From assembly GCF_020523605.1 (NCBI RefSeq), contig NZ_JAJAQI010000002.1, positions 62,001-126,000 of the forward strand: DNA of 64,000 nucleotides. Reading direction: 5' to 3'. The first letter of the stretch is position 1; each line of letters opens with the position of its first letter. Below, one piece after another: positions 1 through 9,407 of this stretch. Origin of the DNA: Roseicella aerolata. Its GTDB lineage: Bacteria > Pseudomonadota > Alphaproteobacteria > Acetobacterales > Acetobacteraceae. The position numbers and the translations under genes were made by a program. The notes under the pieces were generated by a model. It saw nothing but the letters and a program-made list of their open reading frames with translations. It did not search any database and was not told the origin of the DNA.

Positions 1-180
1 CACCAGCGGCTCGTAGATATTGGCGTTGAAGGACAGCAGGAAGGTTTCCTGCCGGGTATAGGGGTCCATGGAGTTGACGTCGCCGTCATTGGCCCAGCGG
101 AAGACCTGGGCGCCGGCGGGCGCGGCGGTGGCAAGCGCGGTGCCGCACAGCAGCGTGGCGGCAAGGGCGAGGCGGCGCAT
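1..180 (-). CDS. ABC transporter substrate-binding protein, family 5 (5' end only)
   Basis: The first 60 codons of a gene that leaves the window on the left. The start at 180 opens a signal peptide (MRRLALAATLLCGTALA) with a likely cleavage after PAGA. The mature part begins VFRWANDGDVNSMDPY, then runs through NANIYEPLV. This opening is typical of periplasmic dipeptide, oligopeptide or nickel binding proteins (SBP_bac_5), where the bound peptide or small solute is passed to a membrane permease. Only the N terminus is visible, so the substrate cannot be told. Its partner permease genes would lie to the left of the window. Confidence 0.85.
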   Translation of the reverse strand, partial: MRRLALAATLLCGTALATAAPAGAQVFRWANDGDVNSMDPYTRQETFLLSFNANIYEPLV

Positions 181-276
181 AACTCGTTGTCTCCCAGCAC
201 ATTCGCGATGCGGGACGTTAACCCGACGGCGCGCCGGGTGGAATGGCCGTCCGGCGTGATGCGCGCCACAAACGAA

Positions 277-300
277 AACGGGGGCCGCAGGGCCCCCGTT
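277..300 (-). terminator. Rho-independent terminator of the F0 ATP synthase operon
   Basis: A perfect 10-bp stem (277-286 with 291-300, AACGGGGGCC arm) with a 4-base loop. On the minus strand it is followed by a T-rich run (TTTTCGTTTG). It sits about 40 bases after the atpF stop, where the operon should end. Confidence 0.8.
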
Positions 301-341
301 CCTTCTCCCGGCCGATGCCGGGGCGCAGCTTCGCCCTGGCG

Positions 342-845
342 TCAGGCGCGCAGCGCGCGCGGCAGGTCGGCGACCGCACGGTCGATCAGCGCGGCATCCG
401 CATCGGCCGTGATGCGCTCGGCGATGACATTGCGCGCCGCGGCGGTGGCGATCTCCGCCGCCGCCTCCCGCACCTCCGCGACCGCGCTGGCTTCCGCCGC
501 CGCGATGCGGTCCATTGCCATGCGCTCGCGCCGCTTCGCCGCCGCTTCCGCTTCGGTCGCGGAGGACTCGGCGACGCGCGCCGCCTCGGCCCGGGCGCGG
601 GCGAGCAGCGCCTCCGCCTCGGCCAGCGCCGCCTTGCGGTCGGCATCGGCCTGCCGCAGCATGGCCTCCGCCTCCTCGCGCAGCCGCGCCGCCTCCGCCA
701 GTTCGGAGCGCACGCGCTCCCCGCGGCGATCCAGCATGCGAACCGCCTGGGCCCAGGCCTTGCGGCCCACCAGCAGCAGGAAGAGGACGAAGCTGGCGGC
801 GACCCAGAATTTGGGGTCGAGCCAGAAATGCTCGTAGCTGTGCAT
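342..845 (-). CDS. atpF: F0F1 ATP synthase subunit b
   Basis: The 167-residue b subunit is the peripheral stalk of the F0 sector. It has one N-terminal membrane helix (residues about 9-27, FWVAASFVLFLLLVG) and then a long charged alanine/glutamate/arginine coiled coil that reaches up to bind F1 delta. It is the last gene of the operon. Its ATG overlaps the stop of the upstream b' gene by one base (TGATG), so translation is probably coupled. The length and architecture are normal for alphaproteobacteria. Confidence 0.95.
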   Translation of the reverse strand: MHSYEHFWLDPKFWVAASFVLFLLLVGRKAWAQAVRMLDRRGERVRSELAEAARLREEAEAMLRQADADRKAALAEAEALLARARAEAARVAESSATEAEAAAKRRERMAMDRIAAAEASAVAEVREAAAEIATAAARNVIAERITADADAALIDRAVADLPRALRA

Positions 846-1453
846 CAGACCCGCCCCCGCGCTGCCAGTTCCGACCCGACCGCCCGCTCGACCACGGCAC
901 GGTCGGCGCCGCCGGTCAGGCGCGCGACCAGCGCCTCGGCCGCATCGGCCGCGACGGTGCGCAGCGCCGACATGGCCTGGTCACGGGACGCCGCGATGCG
1001 GCGCTCCGCTTCCTCGATCTGGGCGTTCAGCCGGGCATTGAGTGCCTCGGCCTTGGCCGAGGCCTCAGCCTGCGCCTGCTGCGTCGCGGCGGCGATCGCC
1101 GCCTGCGCCTCGGCACGCGCCCTGGCGGTCGCGGCCTGGTGCTCGGACAGCGCGGCATCCGCCTGCTGCTTCGCGGCCTGCGCCTGCTCGAGGTCGCCCT
1201 CGATCCGCGCGCGCCGCTCGGCCAGCACGCTCTCGACCCGCGGCAGCGCGTACTGCGCCATCACGAAGTAGAGGACGCCGAAGATGATCAGCAGCCAGAC
1301 GACATTGGCGACCAGGAAGCGGCCCTGCTCGGGATGGCCGAAGGCGAGCTGCGGCATCCCTTCCACCGGCACCGTGCCGGTCGATGCCGCGAGCGCCATG
1401 CAGGGGGCCGCCAGCCCGGCCAGGGCTGCGGCAATGAGAACCCGAGGCTTCAC
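845..1453 (-). CDS. atpF2: F0F1 ATP synthase subunit b' (second b-type subunit)
   Basis: About 202 residues. It has a signal-like hydrophobic N terminus, one transmembrane segment (FLVANVVWLLIIFGVLYFV) and a long coiled coil rich in A, E, Q and R. A heterodimeric b/b' stalk is found in photosynthetic bacteria and alphaproteobacteria. A GTG start at 1453 is preferred because GGTAGGAGA lies just upstream in the mRNA. A longer ATG-initiated frame to 1501 reads through the intergenic region and looks spurious. It sits between atpE and atpF in the usual order. Confidence 0.9.
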   Translation of the reverse strand: MKPRVLIAAALAGLAAPCMALAASTGTVPVEGMPQLAFGHPEQGRFLVANVVWLLIIFGVLYFVMAQYALPRVESVLAERRARIEGDLEQAQAAKQQADAALSEHQAATARARAEAQAAIAAATQQAQAEASAKAEALNARLNAQIEEAERRIAASRDQAMSALRTVAADAAEALVARLTGGADRAVVERAVGSELAARGRV

Positions 1454-1523
1454 GCGATGTCTCCTACCGCCCGGATGGATGCGTGGGCGCGGTGGCCGCA
1501 AGCCGGCCGCGCCCGGCGCGATC

Positions 1524-1748
1524 TCAGGCGAACAGGATGAGGAAGGCGATCAGCAGCGCGAAGAGCGCCACCGCCTCGGTCAGCGCGAAGCCCAGGATGC
1601 CGATCGGGAAGACGGCGTCACGGGCGCCCGGGTTGCGGGCCACGCTGGTGATCAGCGAGGAGAAGATGTTGCCGATGCCGAGGCCAACGCCGAACAGCGC
1701 GATCACGGCGATGCCGGCCCCGAGGGCCTTCGCGGCAGCCACGTCCAT
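1524..1748 (-). CDS. atpE: F0F1 ATP synthase subunit c
   Basis: A 74-residue proteolipid that forms the rotor ring of F0. Two membrane helices are joined by the polar loop [10 protein letters not shown], which contains the conserved RNP that contacts F1 epsilon. The proton-carrying acidic residue is the glutamate in [10 protein letters not shown] in the second helix, so this is a proton-type or undetermined ring rather than an aspartate-type ring. Size and sequence are standard for alphaproteobacteria. Confidence 0.97.
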   Translation of the reverse strand: MDVAAAKALGAGIAVIALFGVGLGIGNIFSSLITSVARNPGARDAVFPIGILGFALTEAVALFALLIAFLILFA

Positions 1749-1791
1749 GGGAGAGATCCTTCCGTTTCTGGTGGAGGTTTCTACAGATCGC

Positions 1792-2547
1792 TCAGTGCAG
1801 GTGCACGGCGTCGTGCAGGTAGATGCAGGTCAGGATGGCGAACACATAGGCCTGCAGGAAGGCGACCAGGAGTTCGAACCCGACCAGTGCGATGTTCAGG
1901 GCGAGCGGCAGCACCGCCACGAAGGGGCCGACCACGCCCAGGCCGCCGAGCAGGATGACGAAGGTGGCGAAGACCTTCAGCATCACGTGGCCCGCGACCA
2001 TGTTGGCGAAAAGACGGATGGAGAGGCTGACCGGCCGCGAGAGGTAGGACACGATCTCGACCGGCACGATGATCGGCGCCAGCCAGACCGGCGCGCCCTC
2101 CGGGAAGAAGTAGCCGAAGAACTTCCTGCCATGGATCGCCAGCGCCACCACCGTGATCAGCACGAACACGATCGCGGCCAGCCCGAAGGTGACGGCGATG
2201 TGGCTGGTGAAGGTGAAGGCGTAAGGGAACAGCCCCAGCAGGTTGCCGAACAGGATGAACATGAACAGGGAGAAGACGAAGGGGAAGAACCGCCGCCCCT
2301 CGTCGCCGACCTGCTCGGTCACCAGGTTATGCACGAACTCATAGGCGCTCTCGGCCAGCGCCTGCAGGCGCCCCGGCACGACGGCGCGGTGCGCCATGCC
2401 ATACATCATCAGCGCGGTGATCAGGCCGACGGCCAGCAGCATATGCGCGGTGGACTGGCTGAAGCCCACCGAATTGCCGACAATGCCCAGAACCGGCGTC
2501 AGCTCGAACTGGCTCAGCGCGTCGATCGTCTTGCCTTCGGCGGCCAC
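1792..2547 (-). CDS. atpB: F0F1 ATP synthase subunit a
   Basis: A 251-residue polytopic protein that forms the proton half-channels against the c ring. The essential arginine is in [14 protein letters not shown], and the helix-5 motif [14 protein letters not shown] follows. The start is GTG at 2547, with GGGAG about six bases upstream in the mRNA. The gene lies between atpI and atpE, the usual order. Confidence 0.97.
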   Translation of the reverse strand: MAAEGKTIDALSQFELTPVLGIVGNSVGFSQSTAHMLLAVGLITALMMYGMAHRAVVPGRLQALAESAYEFVHNLVTEQVGDEGRRFFPFVFSLFMFILFGNLLGLFPYAFTFTSHIAVTFGLAAIVFVLITVVALAIHGRKFFGYFFPEGAPVWLAPIIVPVEIVSYLSRPVSLSIRLFANMVAGHVMLKVFATFVILLGGLGVVGPFVAVLPLALNIALVGFELLVAFLQAYVFAILTCIYLHDAVHLH

Positions 2548-2604
2548 AGTCGGCTCCCAGCACCCGTTATTGCCACGCCCGGGGACACGGCCCCGGGGCG
2601 GCGG

Positions 2605-2898
2605 TCATCCGCCGGCGCCGCGGCGCGGGTTGAACAGCCGATAGACGTTCATCACCCCGGCGACACCACCCACGACGAAGAAGACAAGGAAGAGCCAGGG
2701 CCAGGTCCCGAGCCAGCGGTCCAGCAGCCAGCCGAGGAAGATGCCGACCACGAGGGCCGAGACCACCTCGACACCGGCGCGAAATCCGATGCCCCAGGAC
2801 CCTCCGGGAAGCGAACCGCGATTGGGCTGCGCCTTGTCCAGGCCCCTCCGGGCCCTGGCCTCGCGCAACCGATCCTCGAACCCGTCCCGTTTGTCCAC
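2605..2898 (-). CDS. atpI: AtpI-like ATP synthase accessory protein
   Basis: A 97-residue protein with a charged N terminus and two hydrophobic helices (about 40-60 and 66-88), matching the AtpI/Gene1 family that helps assemble the c ring or transports Mg2+. A GTG start at 2898 is preceded by GGAGGAGCGCG. It is the first gene of the F0 operon, as in most alphaproteobacteria, directly downstream of a good promoter. Confidence 0.88.
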   Translation of the reverse strand: MDKRDGFEDRLREARARRGLDKAQPNRGSLPGGSWGIGFRAGVEVVSALVVGIFLGWLLDRWLGTWPWLFLVFFVVGGVAGVMNVYRLFNPRRGAGG

Positions 2899-2937
2899 CG
2901 CGCTCCTCCGTCGGCCACTCCGCCGGAAGGCAACGGG

Positions 2938-2966
2938 CTGCTACGGCACCCCCCGCCACCTGTCAA
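2938..2966 (-). promoter_or_regulatory. Sigma-70 type promoter of the atp operon
   Basis: On the minus strand a perfect -35 TTGACA (2966-2961) is followed after 17 bases by TAGCAG (2943-2938). This gives a transcript start about 30 bases before the atpI GTG. Spacing is ideal; the -10 matches only partly, which is usual in this GC-rich group. Confidence 0.65.
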
Positions 2967-3130
2967 GCAAGCGCGACCCGCAACAACCGTCTCCGGCCCT
3001 GCATGTGGCACCAAAGTCGTGGCGCCGGCGAGGGTTTTCCGGCACCTCCCCCATTGCGCGCCGGCCGCTTCAGACCTCCGTGTCGTCTCCCGGCAGCCCT
3101 GCGGGTCGGCGCCTCCGCCAGCCGGCCGCG

Positions 3131-3886
3131 TCAGGCCGCGGCGCGTGGCGCCAAGGCCCGCAACTCGGCCAGCAGCGGCCCGTGCAGCATGCGCTCCAGC
3201 GCGCGGATCGCCTGCGCGCCGGCGGCGCCGTCCATGACCCGGTGGTCGAAGGAGAGATGCACCTCCGCGACGCCGTCCGGTCCGATGGGACCGTAATTCA
3301 GGAAGCCCGCCCAGGGCGCGATGACGGAGCTGATGGAGACACCCTGCGCACCCAGCACCGAGAGCCCGAAGCTGCCATACCAGTTGGGCACCTGCCGGCC
3401 GAGATTGAGGCCGAGCCAGAACAAGACCCGCCGCAGCGGCCAGGGCAGGGCCGCGATGCGCAGCGCCCTTCGGTAGTCGCGGACGCTCCCGACCGGCGCG
3501 GTCTTGAGCGCGCGGATGCGCGCCGCGACCTCGGCCAGCGGCATCGCCGCCGGGTCCTTGATGCGGCCGAAGAAGAGCGCGGGCTCGCCCTGCCATTCCC
3601 GCTCGATCACCACGCAGGCGATGCTGGCGGGAAGCTCATAGAGCTGCGGCCAGGGTAGCTGCACATAGACCCGGCGCAGCACCGGCATCTCCTCGGCCGC
3701 CAGGGCATAGGCACGGGCGAAGATGGCCGACCAGGGCGGCCGTGGCAGCGCCTGCGCCCGCGCCGCCGCCACCGCCCCGAGTTGGAGCCGGCCGGAGAGG
3801 GTGGCGCGCGGGCTGCGGCGGGCGGCGTAGGAATACTCGGTCACCAGCCGCCGCGGCAACGAGAGTGGAATCCGCCTGCCCTTCAT
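3131..3886 (-). CDS. Stand-alone 2-oxoacid dehydrogenase E2-like acyltransferase
   Basis: A 251-residue protein resembling only the C-terminal catalytic domain of dihydrolipoamide acyltransferases (and chloramphenicol acetyltransferase-type folds). The key sequence is LSFDHRVMDGAAGAQAI near residue 220, which contains the catalytic histidine and the DHRxxDG signature. There is no lipoyl domain and no E1/E3-binding domain. The family is known in alphaproteobacteria as a free acyltransferase of unclear substrate. It has its own position between the atp promoter region and a divergent small gene, with no dehydrogenase genes nearby, so a role in a classic 2-oxoacid dehydrogenase complex is unlikely. 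Confidence 0.75.
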   Translation of the reverse strand: MKGRRIPLSLPRRLVTEYSYAARRSPRATLSGRLQLGAVAAARAQALPRPPWSAIFARAYALAAEEMPVLRRVYVQLPWPQLYELPASIACVVIEREWQGEPALFFGRIKDPAAMPLAEVAARIRALKTAPVGSVRDYRRALRIAALPWPLRRVLFWLGLNLGRQVPNWYGSFGLSVLGAQGVSISSVIAPWAGFLNYGPIGPDGVAEVHLSFDHRVMDGAAGAQAIRALERMLHGPLLAELRALAPRAAA

Positions 3887-4038
3887 GTCCCCTCCCCGCC
3901 CCGCCGGTTGTCACGGCCCGCCCGGCCAAGCACCGGCAAGGCGGGCCTGCTCCATCACAGCGGCGCAACCAATCGGCGGCCGGCATCATCAGCGGGTGAG
4001 GCGTTGACGGCGGCCGCGCCGCCGCCGATCTCTCGGGC

Positions 4039-4221
4039 ATGGAGAAGCCGCCCTCCCCGCCCCCGAAGACCACCGCCGAGACCAGGGCCGAGCGCGAGGC
4101 ACGGCTGGCCGCCGCGCTGCGCGCCAATCTCCGCAGGCGCAAGGCCCAGGCCCGGGCGCGCGAGGCGGTCGAGGCGCCAGCGGCGCCGGCATCGTCGAAA
4201 GGCGTGGGCGAGGCGGGCTGA
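4039..4221 (+). CDS. Small basic conserved hypothetical protein
   Basis: A 60-residue protein with a proline-rich start and a strongly basic helix (RAEREARLAAALRANLRRRK followed by AQARAR), then a short low-complexity tail. I do not know a function. Short proteins of this type precede dcd or murA in related bacteria, and the codon third positions are GC rich as in real genes here. It lies 165 bases upstream of dcd on the same strand and may be in its transcript. No domain can be assigned; a nucleic acid or membrane contact through the basic helix is only a guess. Confidence 0.6.
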   Translation: MEKPPSPPPKTTAETRAEREARLAAALRANLRRRKAQARAREAVEAPAAPASSKGVGEAG

Positions 4222-4386
4222 CCCGCCGCGTGGCGGCCGGCAAGGGCCGCGCCTCCGGCATCCGGCCCCGGCCAGGCGCAGTTCCGGTTGCCGCTGCCGG
4301 GCGGCTGGGGTAAGGGGGCCGCCCAATTCCGGGGCGCCCGGGCCGGCACGGGCCATGGCGCCCGCCACACGAAGGCCCACCCGCCG

Positions 4387-4941
4387 ATGTCCATCATGCC
4401 CGACCACTGGATCCGCCGCATGGCGGCCGAACACGGCATGATCGAGCCCTTCGTGGAGGCGCAGCGGCGCGAGGGCACGATCTCCTACGGCCTCTCCTCC
4501 TACGGCTACGACGCCCGCGTGGCGGACGAGTTCAAGGTCTTCACCAATGTGGACAACGCGCTGGTGGACCCGAAGCATTTCGCCGAGGACAGCTTCGTCA
4601 CCCGCAAGGGCCCGACCTGCATCATCCCGCCGAACAGCTTCGCCCTCGCCCATACGGTCGAGTATTTCCGCATCCCGCGCGACGTTCTGGTCATCTGTCT
4701 GGGCAAGAGCACCTATGCGCGGTGTGGCCTGATCGTGAACGTCACCCCGCTGGAGCCGGAATGGGAAGGCCAGGTGACGATCGAGATCAGCAACACCACG
4801 CCGCTGCCGGCGCGGATCTACGCCAATGAGGGCATCTGCCAGTTCCTCTTCCTGCAGGGCGCCGCGGCTCCGGATGTGAGCTACGCCGACCGGGCGGGGA
4901 AATACATGCACCAGCGCGGCGTCGCGCTGCCCAGGCTGTAA
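4387..4941 (+). CDS. dcd: dCTP deaminase
   Basis: Converts dCTP to dUTP for dTTP synthesis in the cytosol. The 184-residue product starts [19 protein letters not shown], the usual start and length in alphaproteobacteria. The upstream in-frame extension to 4288 is rejected. The nucleotide-binding core [20 protein letters not shown] and the EISNTTPLP segment are intact. The murA start follows 11 bases after the stop, so the two are likely co-transcribed. Confidence 0.96.
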   Translation: MSIMPDHWIRRMAAEHGMIEPFVEAQRREGTISYGLSSYGYDARVADEFKVFTNVDNALVDPKHFAEDSFVTRKGPTCIIPPNSFALAHTVEYFRIPRDVLVICLGKSTYARCGLIVNVTPLEPEWEGQVTIEISNTTPLPARIYANEGICQFLFLQGAAAPDVSYADRAGKYMHQRGVALPRL

Positions 4942-4952
4942 GGACGCCACGC

Positions 4953-6212
4953 ATGGACCGCATCCGCATCCGTGGCGGCCGGCCGCTGGAGGGGCGCATC
5001 CCCGTCAGCGGCGCCAAGAATGCCGCCCTGCCGCTGATGGCCGCCGCCCTGCTCTCGGACGGGCCGCTCCGCCTGCTGAACGCCCCGGACCTCGCCGACA
5101 TCGCCACTATGGCCGGGCTGCTGCGCCAGCACGGCCTTTCGGTGGAGCACGACAAGCAGGCCCGCATCCTCACCCTCTCGGGCGCCGCCTCCAACCTCGA
5201 GGCGCCCTATGACCTGGTGCGCAAGATGCGCGCCTCCGTCCTCGTCCTCGGCCCGCTGCTGGCCCGCTTCGGGGAGGCGAAGGTCTCGCTGCCCGGCGGC
5301 TGCGCCATCGGCACTCGCCCGGTCGATCTCCACCTCAAGGGGCTGGAGCAGATGGGGGCGGAGATCGAGATCGAGGCCGGCTATGTCCTGGCCAAGGCAT
5401 CGCGCGGCCTGAAGGGCGCCCGCATCATCTTCCCGCAGGTCTCGGTGGGCGCCACCGAGAACCTGCTGATGGCCGCCTGCCTCGCGGATGGCGAGACCGA
5501 GCTGGTCAATGCGGCGCGGGAGCCGGAGATCGGCGACCTCGCGGAATGCCTGATGCGCATGGGCGCGCGGATCGAGGGCATCGGCACCGACCGGCTGCGC
5601 ATCGAGGGCACGAAGACGCTCACTGGCGCGTCGCATCGCGTGGTGCCGGACCGGATCGAGGCCGGGACCTATGCCATCGCCGCCGCCATCACCGGCGGCA
5701 AGGTGCTGCTGGAGGGGGCGCGGCTCGACCATCTCGGCGCCACGGCCCGCATCCTGCGCGAGGCGGGGGTGGAGGTGACCGAGCGGCCGGAGGGGCTGCG
5801 GGTCTCCCGCATGAACGGCCTCTCGGGCGTCGATGTGATGACCGAACCCTTCCCCGGCTTCGCCACCGACATGCAGGCGCAGTTCATGGCGCTGATGTGC
5901 GTCGCCGAGGGCGCCTCGATGATCACCGAGACGATCTTCGAGAACCGTTTCATGCACGTCCCCGAACTGATGCGCATGGGCGCGCGCATCAACTACCACG
6001 GCCATTCCGCCATCGTCCGCGGGGTGCCGAAGCTCTCGGGCGCGCCGGTGATGGCGACCGACCTGCGCGCCTCGGTTTCCCTGGTGCTGGCCGGCCTTGC
6101 CGCCGAGGGCGAGACGATCGTGAACCGCGTCTACCACCTCGACCGCGGCTATGAGCGGGTGGAGGCGAAGCTCGCCGCGGTCGGCGCCGATATCGAGCGG
6201 GTGCCGGCCTGA
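4953..6212 (+). CDS. murA: UDP-N-acetylglucosamine 1-carboxyvinyltransferase
   Basis: First committed step of peptidoglycan synthesis: transfer of enolpyruvate from PEP to UDP-GlcNAc. The 419-residue product has the normal length and the two-fold EPSP synthase-like fold. The substrate-binding lysine/asparagine pair is in GAKNAALP. The loop [20 protein letters not shown] carries the catalytic cysteine that fosfomycin alkylates, so the enzyme should be fosfomycin sensitive by this criterion. It lies in tandem with dcd and upstream of hisG. Confidence 0.97.
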   Translation: MDRIRIRGGRPLEGRIPVSGAKNAALPLMAAALLSDGPLRLLNAPDLADIATMAGLLRQHGLSVEHDKQARILTLSGAASNLEAPYDLVRKMRASVLVLGPLLARFGEAKVSLPGGCAIGTRPVDLHLKGLEQMGAEIEIEAGYVLAKASRGLKGARIIFPQVSVGATENLLMAACLADGETELVNAAREPEIGDLAECLMRMGARIEGIGTDRLRIEGTKTLTGASHRVVPDRIEAGTYAIAAAITGGKVLLEGARLDHLGATARILREAGVEVTERPEGLRVSRMNGLSGVDVMTEPFPGFATDMQAQFMALMCVAEGASMITETIFENRFMHVPELMRMGARINYHGHSAIVRGVPKLSGAPVMATDLRASVSLVLAGLAAEGETIVNRVYHLDRGYERVEAKLAAVGADIERVPA

Positions 6213-6260
6213 CATGCCCGTGTTTCGCCCCCCCACCCCGCCGCAGTGCTAGGCTCTTCC

Positions 6261-6962
6261 ATGGACCTGCCGATTCCCGACAGCTCAGCGATGGTGGCGG
6301 CGGATGCCGGCCCGCTGATCCTCGCCGTCCCCAAGGGCCGCATCCTCACCGAACTCGGCCCCGTCTTCGCCCGCGCCGGCATCACCCCGGCCGCAGACCT
6401 GATCGACGAGGACAGCCGGCGGCTGCGCTTCGAAAGCTCCGATCCCAGCCTCGACATGGTCCGGGTCCGACCCTTCGATGTCGCGACCTTCGTGGCGCTC
6501 GGCGCGGCGCAGATCGGCATCTGCGGCGCCGATGTGCTGATGGAATTCGACTACGACCAGATCTACGCCCCGCTCGATCTGGGCATCGCCAAATGCCGCG
6601 TCAGCGTGGCGGAGCCGCAGGCGACGGCGGGAACGGACGACCCGAGCCGCTGGTCGCGCGTGACGGTCGCAACGAAATACCCGAACATCACGCGGCGCCA
6701 CTTCGCCATGCGCGGGGTGCAGGCGGAGATCGTCTCGCTCTCGGGCGCGATGGAACTGGCGCCCTCGCTCGGCCTCTCGCGGCTGATCGTGGACCTGGTC
6801 GCCACCGGCAGCACGCTGAAGGCGAACGGGCTGGTCGAGACCGAGGTGATCGCCCATGTCACCTCCCGCCTCATCGTCAACCGGACCGCGCTGAAGACCC
6901 AGCCGGAGCGGATCGGCGCCTGGATCGCCCGCTTCCGCGCCGCCCTGGACGCCGCCCCATGA
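6261..6962 (+). CDS. hisG: ATP phosphoribosyltransferase, short form
   Basis: First enzyme of histidine biosynthesis, condensing ATP and PRPP. The product is about 233 residues from the ATG at 6261; a GTG at 6246 is possible but has no better ribosome site. The motifs VPKGRIL, GICGADVL and the PRPP-binding stretch VDLVATGSTLKANGL are present. It lacks the C-terminal regulatory domain, so it belongs to the short class that needs the HisRS-like partner HisZ, which is not in this window. The stop overlaps the hisD start (ATGATGA), so the two genes are coupled. Confidence 0.94.
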   Translation: MDLPIPDSSAMVAADAGPLILAVPKGRILTELGPVFARAGITPAADLIDEDSRRLRFESSDPSLDMVRVRPFDVATFVALGAAQIGICGADVLMEFDYDQIYAPLDLGIAKCRVSVAEPQATAGTDDPSRWSRVTVATKYPNITRRHFAMRGVQAEIVSLSGAMELAPSLGLSRLIVDLVATGSTLKANGLVETEVIAHVTSRLIVNRTALKTQPERIGAWIARFRAALDAAP

Positions 6963-8248
6963 TGAAGCTGGACTGCCGGGATCCCGGCTTCGCCGCCGCC
7001 TTCGAGTCGCTGCTCGACAGCGCACGGGAGACGACGGCGCGCGTGGATGCCGCGGTTGCCGACATCATAGGCGAGGTGCGGCGCGAGGGCGACGCCGCCC
7101 TGCTGCGCCTGACCGCCCGATTCGATGGCTGGCAGCCGGCCGGGGCCGCGGCCCTGCGGGTGACGGCCGAGGAGATCGAGGCCGCGACCGCCGGGGTCGA
7201 GCCCAGGCTGCTCGCGGCGCTCGACCTCGCCGCCGGGCGGATCGAGCGCTTCCACGCCGCGCAGATGCCGCGGGACCTGGAGGTGCCGGACCCGGCGGGC
7301 CTCACCCTCGGCATGCGCTGGACCGCCCTCGATGCCGTCGGGCTCTATGTCCCGGGCGGCAAGGCGGCCTATCCCTCCTCCGTGCTGATGAATGCCCTGC
7401 CGGCGCGGGTGGCGGGCGTCGGGCGCATCGCCATGGTGGTGCCGACGCCGGGCGGGCAGCTCAACCCGCTGGTCCTCGCCGCGGCGAAACGCGCCGGGGT
7501 GACCGAGGTCTACCGGATTGGCGGCGCCCAGGCCGTCGCGGCGCTGGCCTGGGGCACGGCGAGCATCGCCCCCGTGGACCGCATCGTCGGCCCGGGCAAT
7601 GCCTATGTCGCGGAGGCGAAGCGGCAGGTCTTCGGCCGGGTCGGCATCGATTCCATCGCCGGCCCCTCCGAGGTGGTGATCCTGGCGGATGCCTCGAACG
7701 ACCCGCGCCATATCGCGGTGGACCTGCTGGCCCAGGCCGAGCATGACGAGAGCGCGCAGGCCATCCTGATCACCGACGATGCAGGGTTCGGGGCCGCCGT
7801 CGCCGCGGCGGTCGAAGCCGAGTTGGCGACGCTGCCGCGCGGCGCCATCGCCGGCGAGAGCTGGCGCCGCCACGGCGCCGTGATCCTGGTGCCGGACTGG
7901 GAGGCGGCCTATGCCCTGACCAACCGCTTGGCGCCGGAGCACCTGCAGCTCATGCTGCCCGATCCGCGGGCCGCGATGGCGAGGGTCCGCCATGCCGGCG
8001 CCGCCTTCCTCGGCCGTTTCTGCCCGGAGGCGATCGGGGATTATGTCGCCGGCCCGAACCATGTGCTGCCGACCGGCCGCACCGCCCGCTTCGCCTCCGG
8101 CCTCTCGGTCTTCGACTTCCTGAAGCGGACCACCTGGGTGGAGGCGAGCGAGGCCGGGTTGAAGGCCGTCGGCCCCGCCGCCGTGGCGCTGGCCGAGGCC
8201 GAGGGGCTGCAGGCGCATGGCCGGAGCGTCGCGCTGCGGCTGGGGTGA
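6959..8248 (+). CDS. hisD: Histidinol dehydrogenase
   Basis: Catalyses the last two NAD-dependent oxidations of histidine synthesis. The product is about 429 residues from the ATG at 6959 (or the next ATG at 6962). Conserved parts include [33 protein letters not shown], the zinc and catalytic region [10 protein letters not shown]...[11 protein letters not shown], and [15 protein letters not shown] longer open frame upstream only reads through hisG in another frame. Translationally coupled to hisG. Confidence 0.96.
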   Translation: MMKLDCRDPGFAAAFESLLDSARETTARVDAAVADIIGEVRREGDAALLRLTARFDGWQPAGAAALRVTAEEIEAATAGVEPRLLAALDLAAGRIERFHAAQMPRDLEVPDPAGLTLGMRWTALDAVGLYVPGGKAAYPSSVLMNALPARVAGVGRIAMVVPTPGGQLNPLVLAAAKRAGVTEVYRIGGAQAVAALAWGTASIAPVDRIVGPGNAYVAEAKRQVFGRVGIDSIAGPSEVVILADASNDPRHIAVDLLAQAEHDESAQAILITDDAGFGAAVAAAVEAELATLPRGAIAGESWRRHGAVILVPDWEAAYALTNRLAPEHLQLMLPDPRAAMARVRHAGAAFLGRFCPEAIGDYVAGPNHVLPTGRTARFASGLSVFDFLKRTTWVEASEAGLKAVGPAAVALAEAEGLQAHGRSVALRLG

Positions 8249-8267
8249 CCCGCGGAACCCGCCATCC

Positions 8268-8296
8268 TTGACCCGGCCCCCCCGCCCCGCCATGTT
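8268..8296 (+). promoter_or_regulatory. Possible infA promoter
   Basis: TTGACC at 8268-8273, then 17 bases, then CATGTT at 8291-8296. The -35 is good and the -10 matches half of the consensus. It would give infA a long leader of about 165 bases, which holds no convincing gene. Confidence 0.35.
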
Positions 8297-8468
8297 GCGG
8301 CCCGCCGGTCAAGCCCCTGGCATTCCCGCTTCGTGACCCCAGGCGCTGCCCGCGCCGCGCAGGCTCGCGTGGCGGCGTTCCGCCATGGACCGGGCCATCC
8401 AGGATTTCCGCGCCGTGCCCCGCACCCGTGAGGGCGGGCAGACGCGGCGCGACGCAGAAGGGTTCCGA

Positions 8469-8687
8469 ATGTCAAAAGAGGATATGATCGAGTTCAGCGG
8501 CACCGTCGTGGAGCTGCTGCCGAACGCGATGTTCCGGGTGAAGCTGGACAACGAGCACATGGTGCTGGCCCATACCAGCGGGAAGATGCGCAAGAACCGC
8601 ATCCGCGTGCTGGCCGGCGACCGCGTGAATGTCGAGATGACGCCCTACGACCTGACCAAGGGCCGCATCACCTTCCGCTTCAAGTAG
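8469..8687 (+). CDS. infA: Translation initiation factor IF-1
   Basis: A 72-residue S1/OB-fold protein that binds the A site of the 30S subunit and supports IF-2 and IF-3. It starts [20 protein letters not shown] and ends GRITFRFK. The core [20 protein letters not shown] is the classical RNA-binding surface. The in-frame open stretch upstream to 8385 is not part of the protein because the length from 8469 exactly matches the family. maf follows. Confidence 0.98.
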   Translation: MSKEDMIEFSGTVVELLPNAMFRVKLDNEHMVLAHTSGKMRKNRIRVLAGDRVNVEMTPYDLTKGRITFRFK

Positions 8688-8744
8688 GGGCCTTGGCACT
8701 CAGGGACGCCAGCCCCGACTGGCAGCCGCCGCAGGCGGCTGAGG

Positions 8745-8811
8745 CCGCGACGGCGGCCCGCGGCCCATGCCGCGCAGCCAGGCCGCCGGAGGCGGCGCCG
8801 GCGATTGAGGC
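8745..8811 (+). repeat. Intergenic repeat, copy 1 (family A)
   Basis: The core CGCGGCCCATGCCGCG is a short imperfect palindrome, followed by (C/A)AGCCA and a GC-rich tail ending GCCGGCG.TT.GAGG. A clearly related sequence is at 16624-16680. Both are in non-coding DNA just before a plus-strand gene. I infer a REP-like dispersed element. Confidence 0.55.
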
Positions 8812-8819
8812 TCGATAAG

Positions 8820-9407
8820 ATGAATGCCGAACGACCGCCCCTGGTGCTGGCCTCGGCCAGCCCGCGGCGGCGCGACCTGCTGGCCCGGATCGGGGTGGTC
8901 CCCGACCGCGTCCTGCCCACCGACACCGACGAGACCCCGCGGAAGGCCGAGCTGCCGCGGCTCCTCGCCGCGCGCCTCGCTGCCGAGAAGGCCGCCGCCG
9001 CCGCGGCCCTGGCCCCCGGCGCGCTGGTGCTGGCGGCCGATACCGTCGTCGGCGTCGGGCGGCGCATCCTGCCCAAGGCGGAGACCGAGGTGGAGGCGCG
9101 GCGCTGCCTGGATCTGCTCTCCGGCCGCCGCCACCATGTCTATACCGGCGTCGTACTGCTGACGCCGGAGGGGAAGGCACTCTCCCGCCTGGTGGATACC
9201 ATCGTCACCTTCCAGCGCCTGACCGAGGCGCAGATCGCCGACTACCTCGCCGGTGGCGAATGGCAGGGGAAGGCCGGCGGCTATGCCATCCAGGGCCGCG
9301 CCGAGGTCTTCGTGCGCTTCCTCTCGGGGTCCCATTCCAACGTGATCGGGCTGCCGCTGTTCGAGACGGCGCAATTGCTGCGAGGCGTGGGGTGGCTCCG
9401 GCCATAG
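8820..9407 (+). CDS. maf: Maf-like nucleoside triphosphate pyrophosphatase
   Basis: Hydrolyses non-canonical or methylated nucleoside triphosphates (dTTP/UTP or m7GTP type) to monophosphates. The product is 195 residues from the ATG at 8820, which opens MNAERPPLVLASASPRRRDLL, the family signature SxSPRR. The catalytic aspartate region is VLAADTVVGVGRRILPK. The mid-part YTGVVLLTPEGK and the C-terminal GSHSNVIGLPLFE are typical. A TTG five codons upstream is less likely. It is followed by a hairpin and then the RNase E/G-like gene. Confidence 0.93.
   Translation: MNAERPPLVLASASPRRRDLLARIGVVPDRVLPTDTDETPRKAELPRLLAARLAAEKAAAAAALAPGALVLAADTVVGVGRRILPKAETEVEARRCLDLLSGRRHHVYTGVVLLTPEGKALSRLVDTIVTFQRLTEAQIADYLAGGEWQGKAGGYAIQGRAEVFVRFLSGSHSNVIGLPLFETAQLLRGVGWLRP

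Noticed and set aside
187-1540. Long plus-strand open frames over the atp genes
   Set aside because: They are shadows of the coiled-coil coding strand. The minus-strand genes have full family matches, promoter and terminator.
8385-8468. In-frame 28-codon extension ahead of infA
   Set aside because: IF-1 has a fixed length of 72 residues starting at 8469. The extension has no family match.
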